A stretch of DNA of 64,000 nt from Plotosus lineatus (lineage: Eukaryota; Chordata; Actinopteri; Siluriformes; Plotosidae), in the NCBI GenBank assembly GCA_024760905.1, contig CM045729.1:52269580-52333579 (forward strand), read 5' to 3'. The position numbers and the translations under genes were made by a program. The notes beneath the pieces were generated by a model. That model had not been told where the DNA came from. It saw only the letters and a program-made list of their open reading frames with translations, and made no database searches. Positions 1 through 12,452 of this stretch are shown one piece after another. Position 1 is the stretch's first letter. The number at the start of each line of letters is the position of its first letter.

Positions 1-295
1 GATGAAACAAAGACTTTTATTAAGCTCAGGGGAAGCACTATGGTGTGGGAAGATCGTGTTCACCGTAGTGGTGAGGGGGAAAAACGGTGTCTCGCATGGA
101 GCTCCTCTAGCGCACTGATGGTTGAGTCAATTCAGGTGAGCTCTCTGGATTTTCGCCTGCGGTTAACAGCCACGCCCCTCACCAGCGCATGCAGAGAGAG
201 AGAGAGAGAGAGAGAGATAAATGCCGCCAACTAGCACAGATAATAACAGTAACAGTGCAATAAGGCCGTTGTGAAAATGGAAAATTCCTTATCAT

Positions 296-1190
296 TGTGC
301 ATTATGGACTGCCATAAAATAATTTGAGTTTGGACACTAACATGATACGTACTACTGTAAAGCAAAGGCTCTGGATTCGCTGATGAGCCCCAATCAAGCA
401 CCAGTGCCGCCAGTGATTCTCCTCCTTGACGTGGTATTTATTGTCATTATAAGGTATAAGGTAAGACAGCAGTGGCTTTCTCCTTGAAGTCCTCCCATGA
501 ACACCATTCTTGGCCATTGTTTTACATATAGTTGATGTATGCACAGAGATATTGGACTGTGCCAGTGATTTCTGTAAGTCTTTAACAGACACTCTAGGGT
601 TTTTTTTTTTTAACCTCTGAGTATTCTGCGCTGAACTCTTGTCATCTTTGGTGGACAGCCACTCCTTGGGAGAGAAGCGACAGTGCCAAACTCTCTCCAT
701 TTGTAGACAACTGTCAATTGATGAACATTCAGACTTTTAGACATGATTTTGTATCCTTTCCCAGCCTCATACAAATCAACAATTCTTGATCGCAGGTCTT
801 TAGACAGCTCTTTTGAGCGAGCCATGGTGCACATCAGACAATGCTTCTCATCAAGACAATTTTTACCAGGTGTGTGTTTTATAGTGGGCAGGGCAGTTTT
901 AAGCCACTCATCAGTGATTGGGCACACACCTGACTTAAATTGTTTGGTAAAAATTGGTTTCAATTGCTCTTTAAGTCTCCTTAGGCAGAGGGTTCAGTTA
1001 CTTATTCCTCGCCCTTCTGTCAACATTTGCATGCTATCCTCATTAAAATATGAAAACCTATATATGTTTGGGTGGTTTTAGATAAAGCAGACACTGTTTT
1101 TTAATCTGTGTGATTTTAACAAAGATCAGATCCCATTTGATGGTGATTTTATGCAGAAATGTGAGAAATTCCAAAAGGTTCAGATACATA
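296..1190 (-). mobile_element. Tc1-like transposon remnant
   Basis: Minus-strand transposase pieces in two frames. From an ATG at about 830: MARSKELSKDLRSRIVDLYE ... WREFGTVASLPRSGCPPKMT (first helix-turn-helix). Then, after a frameshift, NPRVSVKDLQKSLAQSN ... MAKNGVHGRTSRRKPLL. The sequence is lost before the DDE catalytic domain, so the copy is dead. 1080-1190 resembles a Tc1 terminal region, and an inverted TIR-like CAGTGCTATGAAAAAGTATG follows at 1207. Confidence 0.85.
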
Positions 1191-1225
1191 CATACATACA
1201 TACACACAGTGCTATGAAAAAGTAT

Positions 1226-1478
1226 GTATGTATGTATGTATGTATGTGTGTGTGTGATGGTTTGGACATGTACAGAGGAGGGATAGTGAGTATATTGGTA
1301 GTAGGATGCTGAGGTTGGAACTACCAGGCGGAAGACCAAAGAGGAGATTTATGGAAGTGGTGAAGGAGGACATGAAGGTATTTGGAGTAATAGTAGAAGA
1401 TACAGAGGATAGGGTGAGATGGAGGCGGATGGTTTGCTGTGGCGACCCCTGAAGTGAAAAGCCGAAAGGAAAAGAAGT
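1226..1478 (+). mobile_element. 3' end of an RTE-like LINE
   Basis: Reads DGLDMYRGGIVSILVVGC in one frame and corresponds to the C-terminal HVQRRDSEYIG...GRPKRR...GDP segment of the LINE copies at 46.3 and 63.3 kb. It ends with the shared tail GCGACCCCTGAAG ... GCCGAAAGGAAAAGAAG. Confidence 0.8.
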
Positions 1479-1504
1479 GGTCCACCGAATGCAGGCGAAT
1501 TCTT

Positions 1505-1676
1505 GTTTAGTACTCAACCTTTACTTGCTCACTTGAAAGATCGGAAGTCCGGCTAAGCCGCACTGTCTCACAAGCACCATATGTCACTTGCGACAAGCGC
1601 CTGCGTTCAGTGGAGAATGTTTTTCGTAACCCGGGGATCTCATACACAGGGGTCTTCGTAAGTTGGGAGCCAACTG
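1505..1676 (+). mobile_element. right-end fragment of a Tigger/pogo-like element
   Basis: Ends TTCGTAAGTTGGGAGCCAA-CTG followed by TA, and resembles the right end of the complete element at 25147-26439 (TTCGTAAGTAGGGGGCCGAC). Confidence 0.6.
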
Positions 1677-1679
1677 TAC

Positions 1680-2598
1680 AAACAAATGCAGGTTTATCTA
1701 AAACATGTTTGGGTGTAAATACAACACTCTTGTGTCTTATTAGCATAGATGCATAAATCTGTAGGTCTATAGATTCAAATAAATCATTAAAAAAATTTAA
1801 ATTACATAATGCAGGTTAGAAGTACAAGTAAGACATCCCTTCACAATTGTTTTTCTTCATCTATTTATAGGAAATTTGCCTTGACATCAGTGTAACGTGA
1901 AAGGCTCTGTTCTCCTGGGATTTTTTTTCTCGTCTAGTCAACATAAAACTCACATGACAGGAACCAGTGTGTAGTCATATAAAAAGCCAATTTACCCAGA
2001 TGCTGAGTGGTTCCAGGGTAAAAATGTAAAGTTGTTTTTCTTCTGAAATCAGGTCAGATGACTCTCATGATGCAGTCTGCTTCGGGAAATCCTCAGCCCG
2101 TTTAATTTTTTTTGTTATTTTTTTTATAAAAGCGTTGCAAACAGAAATTGCCGCTTAGAGTGTTAAACATCTGAATAGCTTTTCCAGTGTCGGTGGATCA
2201 AGTTATGAAGTAGTTTTTAACTTGGGATAATCTATTGCTTCGTGTGTGTGTGTAAATATTGTGTAGTAATCTCTCAAGTAATCTAATGTAAAGTGGCTAT
2301 GCAGTGACTGATATCGTGTAAGAGATGTAAGACTGGATCCTAGAGAACACTGATAGACTGTCAGATTTCTAACTCAGATCATGCCATTCAGCTATGATGT
2401 GGGGGACCATTCATTTGAATTTAATGAGCAGAGAAATCTGTATCTTGTAGCCACAGATAATAAATTCAGATACTAACCGTGCTGAATGTCCTGTACAAGT
2501 TCTTCCATGAAACCTTTGAAAAGAACAAGGTTTTTTTTCCATTACTCATGTAACCTGACCACCTCACTACATATCTTTCCTGCTAATTGTTACATTTG
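1680..2598. other. no gene recognised
   Basis: AT-rich non-coding sequence with short T runs and no conserved coding frame. Confidence 0.5.
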
Positions 2599-2599
2599 C

Positions 2600-2795
2600 A
2601 TTGACAGCATTTGGCAGATGCTCTTATCCAGAGCGACTTGGTTGTGTTAAAAACAAAACAAAAAAAACAAAACTGAGTAATTGAGGGTTAAGGGCCTTGC
2701 TCAAGGGCCCAACAGTGCTGGCAGTGGGGATTGAACCGCTGACCGCTGGATCAGTAGCCCATCACCTTATCCAGTACGCCGCCACTTTGGAAGCA
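2600..2795 (+). mobile_element. tRNA-type SINE (GAGGGTTAAGGGCCTTGCTC class)
   Basis: Carries the widespread fish SINE core: CATTTGGCAGATGCTCTTAT, CAGAGCGACTTG, GAGGGTTAAGGGCCTTGCTC, then TTGAACCGCTGACC. An A-rich expansion interrupts it at 2650-2672. Confidence 0.8.
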
Positions 2796-2799
2796 AATG

Positions 2800-3844
2800 T
2801 GTAAGCTGCTCAATTAATCAGGTTTGTGAATAAGAACTAACTGCTGTATGAAGTGCAGTGAATTATGAGAGAAGACTGAGGAAGTTTTGATAGTTTGTAT
2901 TTGTTTTTGTTTGATTTTTAAACTGCATGCTGTTAAATGAATCAGAAAAGGGTTTCCAGGTGAAAACTTATTCCATCAACTGTCATTCCTTTATCAGCAG
3001 AATGGCAATAAAAAATGCACATCGCATTGTGTTTTAAAAAAATTGGATCCCGGGGCAAACAAATTATTTATTTAAAATTTGGCTATTATATAATTAATCA
3101 TGTGTATATTATATTCAAGAGTTAACAGGAAGTTAATGAACCATGGTTCGAATCAAGCAGTTGAAACCGTGTATATGTGACACAGTTCTGTAACATGTAT
3201 TCACTATCAACTGTTCAACATCGGATGTAGGAGATTTGAGTGGGAGGCTAGTCTGGAAAGTAGGAGTGTATTTTTTTTTGTTTGTTTGTTTGTTTATTTA
3301 TTAATGTATTTATTGTTTGAATATTGAATCAGTGTGGGTGGGAAAAAATATGAATAATTGAGGAAGCTAGATGTTTTTTGGGGGGTTGTTTTTTTCAAAG
3401 TGTGAAAGAATTCAGAGATCATTTCAGCAAACAGGATAATCACTGATCCTCCACACCGGAAGCACACGAGTTGTTCCTATGGAAACCAAGCTCCTTACAG
3501 CAAACACCGTTAATCCCACACACGTTCAGAGCCAACTTCATTTTGATGCTTTTTCGTCATCTTATGGACGCATGAGCTATGACTCACTCTTGAACGTTTA
3601 GATGTTTTTAGAGTGCTTTGATATTGACTTCAATGGGTTATATCCACCTCTTGCTGCAATAATTGACCAGTGAATGAAGTCTGCCTGTAGCATGTTGAAT
3701 AAACAGTGCTGCTCATTTTACTCAAACATCATTTGTTCCAAAGAGGGGAAATGGCACTGTAATGTTATGATTGGTTTGTTTCCTTTCTTGTTCATTTTTA
3801 TGTAACAAAACCAAAATAATATATATATTTTTTGTGCGTGTATA
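2800..3844. other. no gene recognised
   Basis: AT-rich sequence with a TTTG/TTTA run at 3270-3310; nothing else recognised. Confidence 0.5.
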
Positions 3845-4137
3845 CAGTAACCCCCATTATTCAAGGGGGTTGCGTTCCACCCCTTCCTGTGGATCCTGAA
3901 AATCCGCAAATTATTGATGCGGTTTTAAAACCTATATTAAATGCGCTAAAATGTTTTTTAAACGCATTTTATAGACAGTCTTACGCATTAGTACATTAAT
4001 AATGCCGTAAAATGTCATAATAATTAAGTAAAAACTTTTTAATTTTGTACTGTGATATTTATGAATAAATAATGCACTTGGGCTCCATACCAGAAGCTTG
4101 AGATGTAGGGTGTTTGGGTGGCATCAAGGGGTTACTG
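3845..4137. mobile_element. Tigger/pogo-like MITE with TA duplication
   Basis: Terminal inverted repeats CAGTAACCCCCATTATTCAA and CATCAAGGGGTTACTG (imperfect inner part), flanked by TA at 3843-3844 and 4138-4139. 293 bp, no coding capacity. Confidence 0.75.
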
Positions 4138-6215
4138 TACATTGGTTTTCCACTATGTGATAAGTGAATGAAATATCTTCTCAAATGTATCCCTTCTCCT
4201 GTTCTGCTTTACACCATCCTGAGAATCATTCGGTGATTTTCATGCTTGTAGTTATGAAACATTAGCCAAAACACCACAGTGACTAGGATCATGCTAATTT
4301 TTGTCTGCTGCTTGATTAGAAGTACTGTATCTTAATTAGCCTCAGTAGCCAGTGAGGTAACTCCTGCTTTCATCTGCTTCAAATCAGTGCTTTTGATCTA
4401 TCAGTTCAGTTATTTCAAGTTTGTGTACCAGTTGCAGTCGCATTGCAGTACTGCAGCTCTGCCTGAATGTCTGAAAGTTTGCTTGTGTTTGTGGTTGTTT
4501 TCTTCTCATTTTGTGTTGAGGGAAAGAATGCAGCACAGTGTAATATCAATCAGATATACAGCCTGAAACTGCAGGATGATACTTCTGTATAGTGCTGCAT
4601 TAAACTCTCCAGTATGAACACTAAATAAATATCAGCTTCATGTCCTAGAGTCTAGTGGATACTTGTAAGTATTATAGTTATTACTATACAGCATGTATAA
4701 TTATGCCCTTAATCAACTATAATGATCAGTGAGCATTTAATATATGGTCATTATCCCTGCATTCAATCTGACAGGCATAAAAATAACGAGGGTTCATTCA
4801 GAGGGGAGCATAGCTGTCTTACATGGTTATTTTTTCCCCACATTTAATGAAAGAAGCATTTTTTTTGGGGGGGGGGGGGGGGGTTGTTTTGTTTTGTTTT
4901 TCAAACCAAAGCCACATTCAAACAGGAAGTGAAAAGCAACACGCAAATTACTTTCACATTGAACTGCATGTGAAATCTCCTATTTTACAAGTTGTAAAGT
5001 TTTAGGGAACTCCGTGTTTGGTGACATCTGTAAATCAACAGTGTCTTTAAGTGCTGATTGGTTATTGCCCTAATTGCTTGCTCAGTTGTATGCTACACTC
5101 ACCAACATAATCCTTTAAGAAAATTTTGCCTTTCTGTGCTCATTTCACTGGCTGTCATTGACTTTCCATGGTCGTATATCACTCATTGCTTCCTGTGTAA
5201 ATCCATCTTAAAGCAATTCATACAATGTGTGTGATTCAGGGTGGGCGATGTCGAGAATATTACGTCACAATTCTTGAACGCATTTTTATAATACATTTTT
5301 ATGTATAAAGAATTGTGTAATATACGATAACATTTGTCCACAAACTGCCAGAAATAGATCTCTTGGTTATGATAATGGAATGTTACATTTTTATATTTGA
5401 AAGATAAGCTTTATTTATAAATATATTGTATAGTATAAACCGTTTAACACCTAAATATGTGACCCATCACAACATGAGCAGTAAAGTTCCACAAGGCCTT
5501 TTTAAGTATTAATAAGTGTTCATGTTTTTCCTCTGTGCTGAGACAGAGAGGAAAAACTAGGTTACTCAAAGAATTCACTTGTAAGAGTATCTGAAGCGTT
5601 GATATAGAATTTCCCAATTAACATATTTAAAGCATGTGATCTATATTACACAAATTTACCACATAAACAAGGTTTAAGTGCTCAGGCTCACATGACAGAA
5701 AGTCTCGAGAGAGCTGTTTTTCTGGGGACTTCACATCACACATCAGTGCAGTACAAAAAAACTCCAATTCTGAGGCTTTAAAATACCCTTTAGTGTTAAT
5801 GCTGAAACTGTACAACTTGGACATGTCCTCCCTTGTGATTATATGTTACAGATTTACTCTATTAAATGCTAGATTATGAAGGTTGGTTTGGATTAAGGTA
5901 AAGATACACAATGATGTTGAGTTTTGAAATGTTGCCTTTTATAGAAATGAAAGCAGCTCAACATATACTATATTCATACAATGATCCCTGTACCTCAAAA
6001 CATGTACAACTCAACTCAAAATTTTAAGATGAACACAGCATAAGCTGAAAAATACATCAAGCCCAAAGGATAAAATATTAATGTGTACAGAGCGGAGTCA
6101 TTTTTTTTTACTTTACCTTAACCTGTGCACGCATGCACACATGTACACTAAGGCTTTCTGGTGTGTTGAATGATATAACGTAATTATTTGTGAGTATTAG
6201 CTCATGTGTCATGTA

Positions 6216-6261
<46 letters not shown>

Positions 6262-6695
6262 ATATGCATACACTCAATATGTGATAGTCACACCGCATTT
6301 GTCATTGTCCGAGCCCCAGACAGTGCCTGGTTATCTATTTATCGGACCAAAAAATGTTTGTAGAGTAAGGAAAAAGATGAGTAAAGAAAATAAGGTAAAA
6401 TCAGTACATTTTAGACTATAAAATATATTTGCCATCAAATGAAAATTCTATAGGCAATGCTAAAAAGAAATTGAATCCTTTCATGAAAGCTTCGCAGAAG
6501 GTACTGTGACATGTCTATTTTTGTTCCTCAGAGGATTGTTTGTGTGTTTCTGTCCGCAGTTCACAAGTACCCACGTGATTTGAATAGGTTATTACCTTTT
6601 TGTAAGGAGCTTTATATTGTTTGTTGTTATTACTAGATGTTTGAGAGCTTACAGAAATTGTACTAAAGTAATATGAAAGTGGGTTTTATTTAGAT
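4138..6695. other. no gene recognised
   Basis: AT-rich non-coding stretch. A poly-G run lies at 4867-4883 and a (TG)n(AG)n microsatellite at 6219-6261. Confidence 0.5.
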
Positions 6696-6711
6696 AGACA
6701 GGAACTTTCCA

Positions 6712-7059
6712 AGGGGGCAGTGGTGGTATAGGGCACTGGATCGCTGATCCAAAGGTTGGGGGTTCGAGTCCCACTGTCCACAGGGTTGTCACTGTCCCCC
6801 CCCAGTGCGGCTAACTGGGTTATCAAAGGCGGGCCATGTCTCTCACTGTCTATGGTGAGAGGCATGTAAAAGAACCATTGCTGACATTCGTAAAGAGTAG
6901 GCTGCAAAGTCGTCAGCGTGTTTCTGTCCCTTGCTAAAAGGGTTGTGACAGGAAGGGCATCCGACGTAAAAAACCTCTGCCAAAATCAAGCGTGCGAATC
7001 AAGATGATTCGCTGTGGCGACTCCCGAGTAAAAGGGAAAAAGCCGAAAGGAAGACAGAC
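6712..7059 (+). mobile_element. SINE, tRNA head with LINE-type (RTE-like) tail
   Basis: The head has an A-box-like TGGTATAGGGCAC and B box GGTTCGAGTCC, then the family body (TAACTGGGTTATCAAAGG ... AAAGAACCATTGCTGAC). The tail runs from GTTTCTGTCCCTTGC to GCTGTGGCGACTCCCGAG and GCCGAAAGGAAGA. A perfect 16-bp target duplication AGACAGGAACTTTCCA lies at 6696-6711 and 7060-7075. Confidence 0.92.
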
Positions 7060-7075
7060 AGACAGGAACTTTCCA

Positions 7076-9546
7076 GTAGGTCTAATGCTGGGATGTAATA
7101 AAATAATTACAAGTTTAACTTCATCTTTAAGTTAGACAGCATGCATGTGTCCGGATACCCATCGCACATGAAAGGTCAACTGAACATGTGCGCCAAATGA
7201 TGCAGAGCTGGTTGAAATGATCAGCTTGATTATTTGTAGTCTTTTGCCTTTCTTTGATTATTGAAGCTGTATATAAGTAATTTTATAGCTCCTTTATGAG
7301 CAGAAATTATTATTAGGTTTTTTTTTTTTACATTATACATCTGCTGCTCAGTTGTGTTGACTGGAATAGATGATAAATGGAAGAAAAATTAGTCTGAATT
7401 GGACATTTCATAACGTCTTGTATTCTTCATCAGATATTAAATAATATAATGAAATAAAAATGCCTCTTTAATTAAAAGTTTGGCTTAGTTTTTATAGATT
7501 TTAATTTATTTTTATTTTTTTTACTGTTCTTTACTTCACTGTAAGCTTCTTACATAATCACAAGCCTTCAGGCTTTGTTCAGTACATAGAGTGCTGCTAT
7601 AGTAACAGTTTCTCTAGTGCACTATGTTCCTCTGCAGTGTTCTCAGCTTGTCTTGTGGAGGAGGATATGTTTAATGGAGGTATGAGTCTGGTGCATCCTG
7701 TACCTCAGCTGTGTGCTGTAATCAGTGCGAATAAAAGGCAAGGGATATGCAAAGTGAGTTTAATCAGCTTTAAGAAAACATTTGAGAATCTCAGTCCTGT
7801 TTATTTAATTATAATATTTTATATTAAAGTTAATTATATATTAAAAGCGTTAATAATAAGTCATGTGGTGTGATTACACATCACCAGTACAGGTAATATA
7901 AGGTTACATAACTTTTTTTTAAAACAAGTTATTTATTAAAGGATAGTAATTGGATAGATGGATGGATCTATAAGCAGAGGAAGACTGGCCTATCTGATGT
8001 GACTTTAGAGACTATGCACAAGTTCTACATCTTACATAACCAGTACTTTTGCCTACTCGGATGACTTCCTCTCCCTCCTTCCCTTCTTCTACACTCCTGT
8101 TTCTATTCTTTCTCCCTCTTTTTTTTTTTTTTTGGCTTAAGTGAAATATTTTTGGTTATTCAGATTTTTAAAAGTAAAACTTTTCTTCTTCACTTGAGAT
8201 GTCAATTCACATTTGTTTACATAACCTCCTATAGTCTCCACTGTCATAAATCCGAATACAGCTCTTCCCACTTTATCTTGACGGTAGTTCTGTATCATTC
8301 TGATGCAGTCAATTTTATGTGTCTCAAAGTGCGTTAGAGTCCCGTTAAACCATCAGGTGTTTAAAGGCAACAGACAAATGAGTAATTACACAGCCAGATG
8401 GACTTTCACTTGCTCTTGCTTTTAGTAAAGGCTGAAAATGGTGTGGACTTAACAGCACTTTGCCTTCATCTATTTTATGAGTGCAGTTTGGATCTGGGTG
8501 CTGTTTCAGAAATGAGATGATCAATCAGTGTCAATTAATGGAGTGGCTATAAGCGGCCCCATCCTGAGAGCCAGACGCCAGCACTGCACCGAGCAGCAGG
8601 CAGCGCTATTAAACTCCAAAGAGCCTGAACACGCAGCGGGCTGCACTATTACACTAACACAGTAGCAACGTTAGAGGAGGTGAATATGAAACGTGTAGGG
8701 CTGCTGTGCCGAGCCACATGGCGCAGGTTTCTGTCACTGGGTGAGTGTGTCCCTGGGCATACGGCAACAGCAGCTCTATTGGAGTTCTGCATTTGCAGCC
8801 TTTCATCTTAGCTCCAGCAGTTACAGCCAGTCGGCCTGTGTTCAGCTCATTGATCTGGAAAGCAGCAGGCAGGAAGTTCTCTCTTATTGTAGCCACAATT
8901 TGGGCTCTGAACTGGAAGAGGCTAGCTTTAGTGAACTCTTCTGGTATTGATTAGAGAGATCCTTTTGTGAGGAGTGTGTGAATGTGTGTATAGGCTCAGC
9001 ACACATACACTCACACTGCCTTTTGACTTCAGTCCAAGGAGGAGGTCAAGTTGGAGAAAATCCATAATCATACAAGGATAAGAGGAACTGTCACAATAAA
9101 AGAACAATAGGAAATGACAGAGAAGGTGGAGCTTGTACTTGTGCATCAGATTCTAGATGAGGAGTTGATCTTCACCCACTGGGTTCAAAGTCTCAGCAAG
9201 AAATCGGGACTTCATGAAGAGATATCCACAGCAATGTCAAGAGGACTCCAGGCCTTTGTTTTGTTCACCAGCTTTACTTTTTCTTTTTTTTTTAAAGTAA
9301 AAGTTGCATTAAAATGTGGAGAACTTAAAAGTTTGATGTTTGAAAGCTTACCAGAGGGTTCACAGGGTTACTGACTGTTAATAGGGTTGTGTTCAGGACC
9401 CGCACAATGCTACGAAGAAAGTTCAGTCAGGAAAGAAAATGACTTTCCTTCAGTCAGATATGAGGCTTTTAGGACAAAGAAAAACTAGGAACATGCAGCT
9501 TTTGCATTTTTTAATGATTCTGATGTCCTTGGTTTTGTAATGGTAG
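7076..9546. other. no gene recognised
   Basis: Non-coding. 8340-8960 is GC-richer and repeat-free but has no convincing exon; short ORFs there lack splice-site support. If this region belongs to the alpha2-chimaerin transcript it is intronic. Confidence 0.45.
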
Positions 9547-9550
9547 ACTA

Positions 9551-9644
9551 TATCTTTTCCTTTTGGCTGTTCCATTCAGGGGTCGCCACAGCGAATCATC
9601 TGCCTCTATCTCACCCTATTCTCTACATCTTCTCCAATAGTAGA

Positions 9645-9645
<1 letters not shown>
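9551..9645 (-). mobile_element. 3' tail fragment of the RTE-like LINE
   Basis: Reverse complement of the LINE tail: TTTTCCTTTTGGCTGTTCC and GGGGTCGCCACAGCGAATCA, followed by the C-terminal codons. It is interrupted by a (GT)n array at 9645-9688. Confidence 0.75.
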
Positions 9646-9679
<34 letters not shown>

Positions 9680-9695
9680 TGTGTGTATATTATAT

Positions 9696-11229
9696 ACTGG
9701 TGCTTCTCAAAAAATTAGCATATTGTGATAAAGTTCATTATTTTCTGTAATGTACTGATAAACATTAGACTTTCATATATTTTAGATTCATTGCACACAC
9801 AACTGAAGTACTTCAAGCCTTTTATTGTTTTAATATTGATAATTTTGTCAAAAAAAGTAAAGAAAAACCAAAAATCCCTATCTCAAAAAATTAGCATATT
9901 TCATCCGACCAATAAAGTGTCTTTAATACAAAAAAGTCAACCTTCAAATAATTATGTTCAGTTTATGCACTCAATACTTGGTCGGGAATCCTTTTTCAGA
10001 AATAACTGCTTCAATGCGGCGTGGCATGGAGGCAATCGGCCTGTGGCACTGCTGAGGTGTTATGGAGGCCCAGGATGCTTCAATAGCGGCCTTAAGCTCA
10101 TCCACAGTGTTGGGTCTGGTGTCTCTCAACTTTCTCTTCACAATATCCCACAGATTCTCTGTGGGGTTCAGGTCAGGAGAGTTATCAGGCCAATTGAGCA
10201 CAGTAATACCATGGTCAGTAAACCATTTATCAGTGGTTTTGGCACTATGAGCAGGTGCCAGGTCGTGCTGAAAAATGAAATCTTCATCTCCATAAAGCTT
10301 TTCAGCAGACGGAAGCATGAAGTGCTCCAAAATCTCTTGATCACTAGCTGCATTGACTCTTCCCTTGATAAAACACAGTGGACCAACACCAGCAGCTGAC
10401 ATGGCACCCCAGACCATCAATGACTGTGGGTACTTGACACTGGACTTCAGGCATTTTGGCATTTCCTTCTCCCCAGTCTTCCAACAGACTCTGGCACCTT
10501 GATTTCCAAATGACATGCAAAATTTGCTTTCATCCGAAAAAAGTACTTTGGACCACTGAGCAACAGTCCAGTGTTGCTTCTCTGTAGCCCAGGTCAGGCG
10601 CTTCTGCCGCTGTTTCTGGTACAAAAGTGGCTTGACCTGGGGAATGCGGCACCTGTAGCCCAGTCCACTGCTTCCACAGGTTCCCCAAGGTCTGGAATCG
10701 GCCCTTCTCCACAATCTTCCTCAGGGTCCAGACACCTCTTCTGGTTGTGCAGCGTTTTCTGCCACACTTTTTCCTTCCCACAGACGTCCCTTGATACAGC
10801 ACTCTGGGAACAGCCTATTCGCTCAGAGATTTCTTTGTGTCTTACCCTCTTGCTTGAGGGTGTCAATGATGGCCTTCTGGACAGCAGTCAGGTCGGCAGT
10901 CTTACCCATGATTGCAGTTTTGAGTAATGAACTTGGCTGGGAGTTTTTAAAATCTTTTGCAGGTGTTGAGAGTTAATTGGTTGATTCAGATGATTAGGTT
11001 AATAGCTTGTTTAGACTACCTTTTCATGATGTATGCTAATTTTTTGAGATAGGAATTTTGGGTTTTCATGAGCTGTATGCCAAAAATCTTCAGTATTAAA
11101 ACAATAAAAGACCTGAAATATTTCAGTTGATGTGCAATGAATCTAAAATATATGAAAGTTTAATTTTTATCAGTACATTACAGAAAATAATGGACATCAC
11201 AATATGCTAATTTTTTGAGAAGGACCAGT
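9696..11229 (-). mobile_element. near-complete Tc1-like transposon, frameshifted transposase
   Basis: About 1.53 kb with long terminal inverted repeats of more than 90 bp (CTGGTGCTTCTCAAAAAATT at left; the complement at right), and a second inner copy of TCTCAAAAAATTAGCAT on each side. The transposase begins at an ATG (minus strand, 10909) as MGKTADLTAVQKAIIDTLKQ. The N-terminal helix-turn-helix region is broken by several frameshifts. The C-terminal 247-aa frame (9971-10714) keeps the DDE residues: FSDESKF, FQHDLAPAHS and NSPDLNPTENLW. It sits in a (GT)n-rich tract, and a TA duplication is clear only on the left. Confidence 0.93.
9971..10714 (-). pseudogene. Tc1-like transposase, C-terminal DDE part
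   Basis: Longest intact frame of the element above. It includes YRCRIPQVKPLL, the first catalytic D in LFSDESKFCM, the second D in FIFQHDLAPAHS, and the E in SPDLNPTENLW, with the DD34E spacing usual for Tc1. The N-terminal DNA-binding part is in other frames, so no full protein can be made. Confidence 0.88.
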
Positions 11230-11384
11230 GTGTCTGTGTGTGTGTGTGTATGTGTGCGTGTGTATATATGTATGTATATATAAAAATAAATAAATATAAT
11301 GGGTCTTGATTGAACAACTATGTCAGCCAACTTTTTTGTAGTTATGGGGGGAGGGGGGTGAACCAGAATATCAGCAACATTGTC

Positions 11385-11925
11385 TTAAGCTTAATGCTTG
11401 GTTGGGTCGCAGAGGCAGAAACCTAAGTAGTGAGGTCCAGACGTCCCTCTCCCCTGAGTCACTTTCTACAGCTCTTCTAGGGGGACATTGAGGTGTTTCC
11501 AGACTAGCCGAGAGACCTGGTCCCTTCAGCATGGTCTGGTTTGACCCTGGGGTCTTTTCCCACTTAGACATGCTCAAAACACCACACCCAAGAGGCTTTT
11601 GGGAGGCATTCTAATAAGACAACTGAGCCACCTCAACTGGCTCCTTGCAGTGTGCAGGAGCAGCAGTTCTACACTGAGCCCCAGCCCTTTCTGGATGGCT
11701 GGGCTTCTCGCACGATCTCTAAGGGAGAGCCCACCACCCCGCAAAGGAAGCTCATTTCAGCTGCTTGTATCCACAATCTTGTTCCTTCGTTCACTGCCCA
11801 AATTGTTACCATAAGTAAGGATTGGAATGTAGATTGACTGGTAAATTGAAAGCTCTGCAATGCGGCTCAGCCTCCTCTTCACCACGACGGACCAGTACAA
11901 GCTCTGCCTTATAGCAGAGGCTATA
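11385..11925 (-). mobile_element. non-LTR LINE remnant
   Basis: Minus-strand translation gives RLWIQAAEMSFLCGVVGSPL and, further on, VWTSLLRFLPLRPNQ. This resembles the C-terminal RIQAAEMSFLRRV...SLLRLLPPRP segment found in a common fish LINE. Frames are broken. Confidence 0.65.
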
Positions 11926-12452
11926 TATTTCAATGGAGGAAAAAGTTAGGACACCGTAACCCAAATGAATTATTACTCCCTTTAGCTGAAATAACTTCAG
12001 TGAACTGCTTCTTGTAACCCTCTACCAGTCTCTGCATTGAAGACTGGAGCAGACTTTCTTCAGATTGATGTCAGAATTTTTTCAGCTGCGAGATGTTTGA
12101 GATGTTTCTTGCATGCACAGCATGTTCCAAGTCACTCCACACCATCTCAATGAGATTAAGATCCCAGCTTTGACTAGGCCATTCCAGGACTCTCCACTTA
12201 AGTTTTCAGCCAGTCTTTGGTGGATTTACTAATATGTTTTGGGACATTGTCATGTTGCTGTGTCCAGTTCTGCTTTAACTGTTTACAGATTGGTTCACAT
12301 GTCCAAGCCCCTTCTGATAAATAGTAGAATTCCTGGTGGATTCTATGATGGTGAGCTGGCCAGGTACTGTTGCAGCAAAACATCCCCAAACAATGACACT
12401 GCCATCCCCATGCTTCAGAGTTGGTATGAGGTTATTTTCCTGGAATGCTGTA

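Noticed and set aside
6712..6800. Possible tRNA gene (A and B boxes)
   Set aside because: The boxes belong to a dispersed SINE head repeated many times; no complete cloverleaf with an acceptor stem was seen.
8654..9374. Overlapping short frames in GC-richer DNA
   Set aside because: No domain, no consistent splice sites, overlapping in all frames.
9725..10399. 224-codon open frame on the + strand
   Set aside because: Antisense shadow of the Tc1 transposase and its inverted repeat; no domain of its own.
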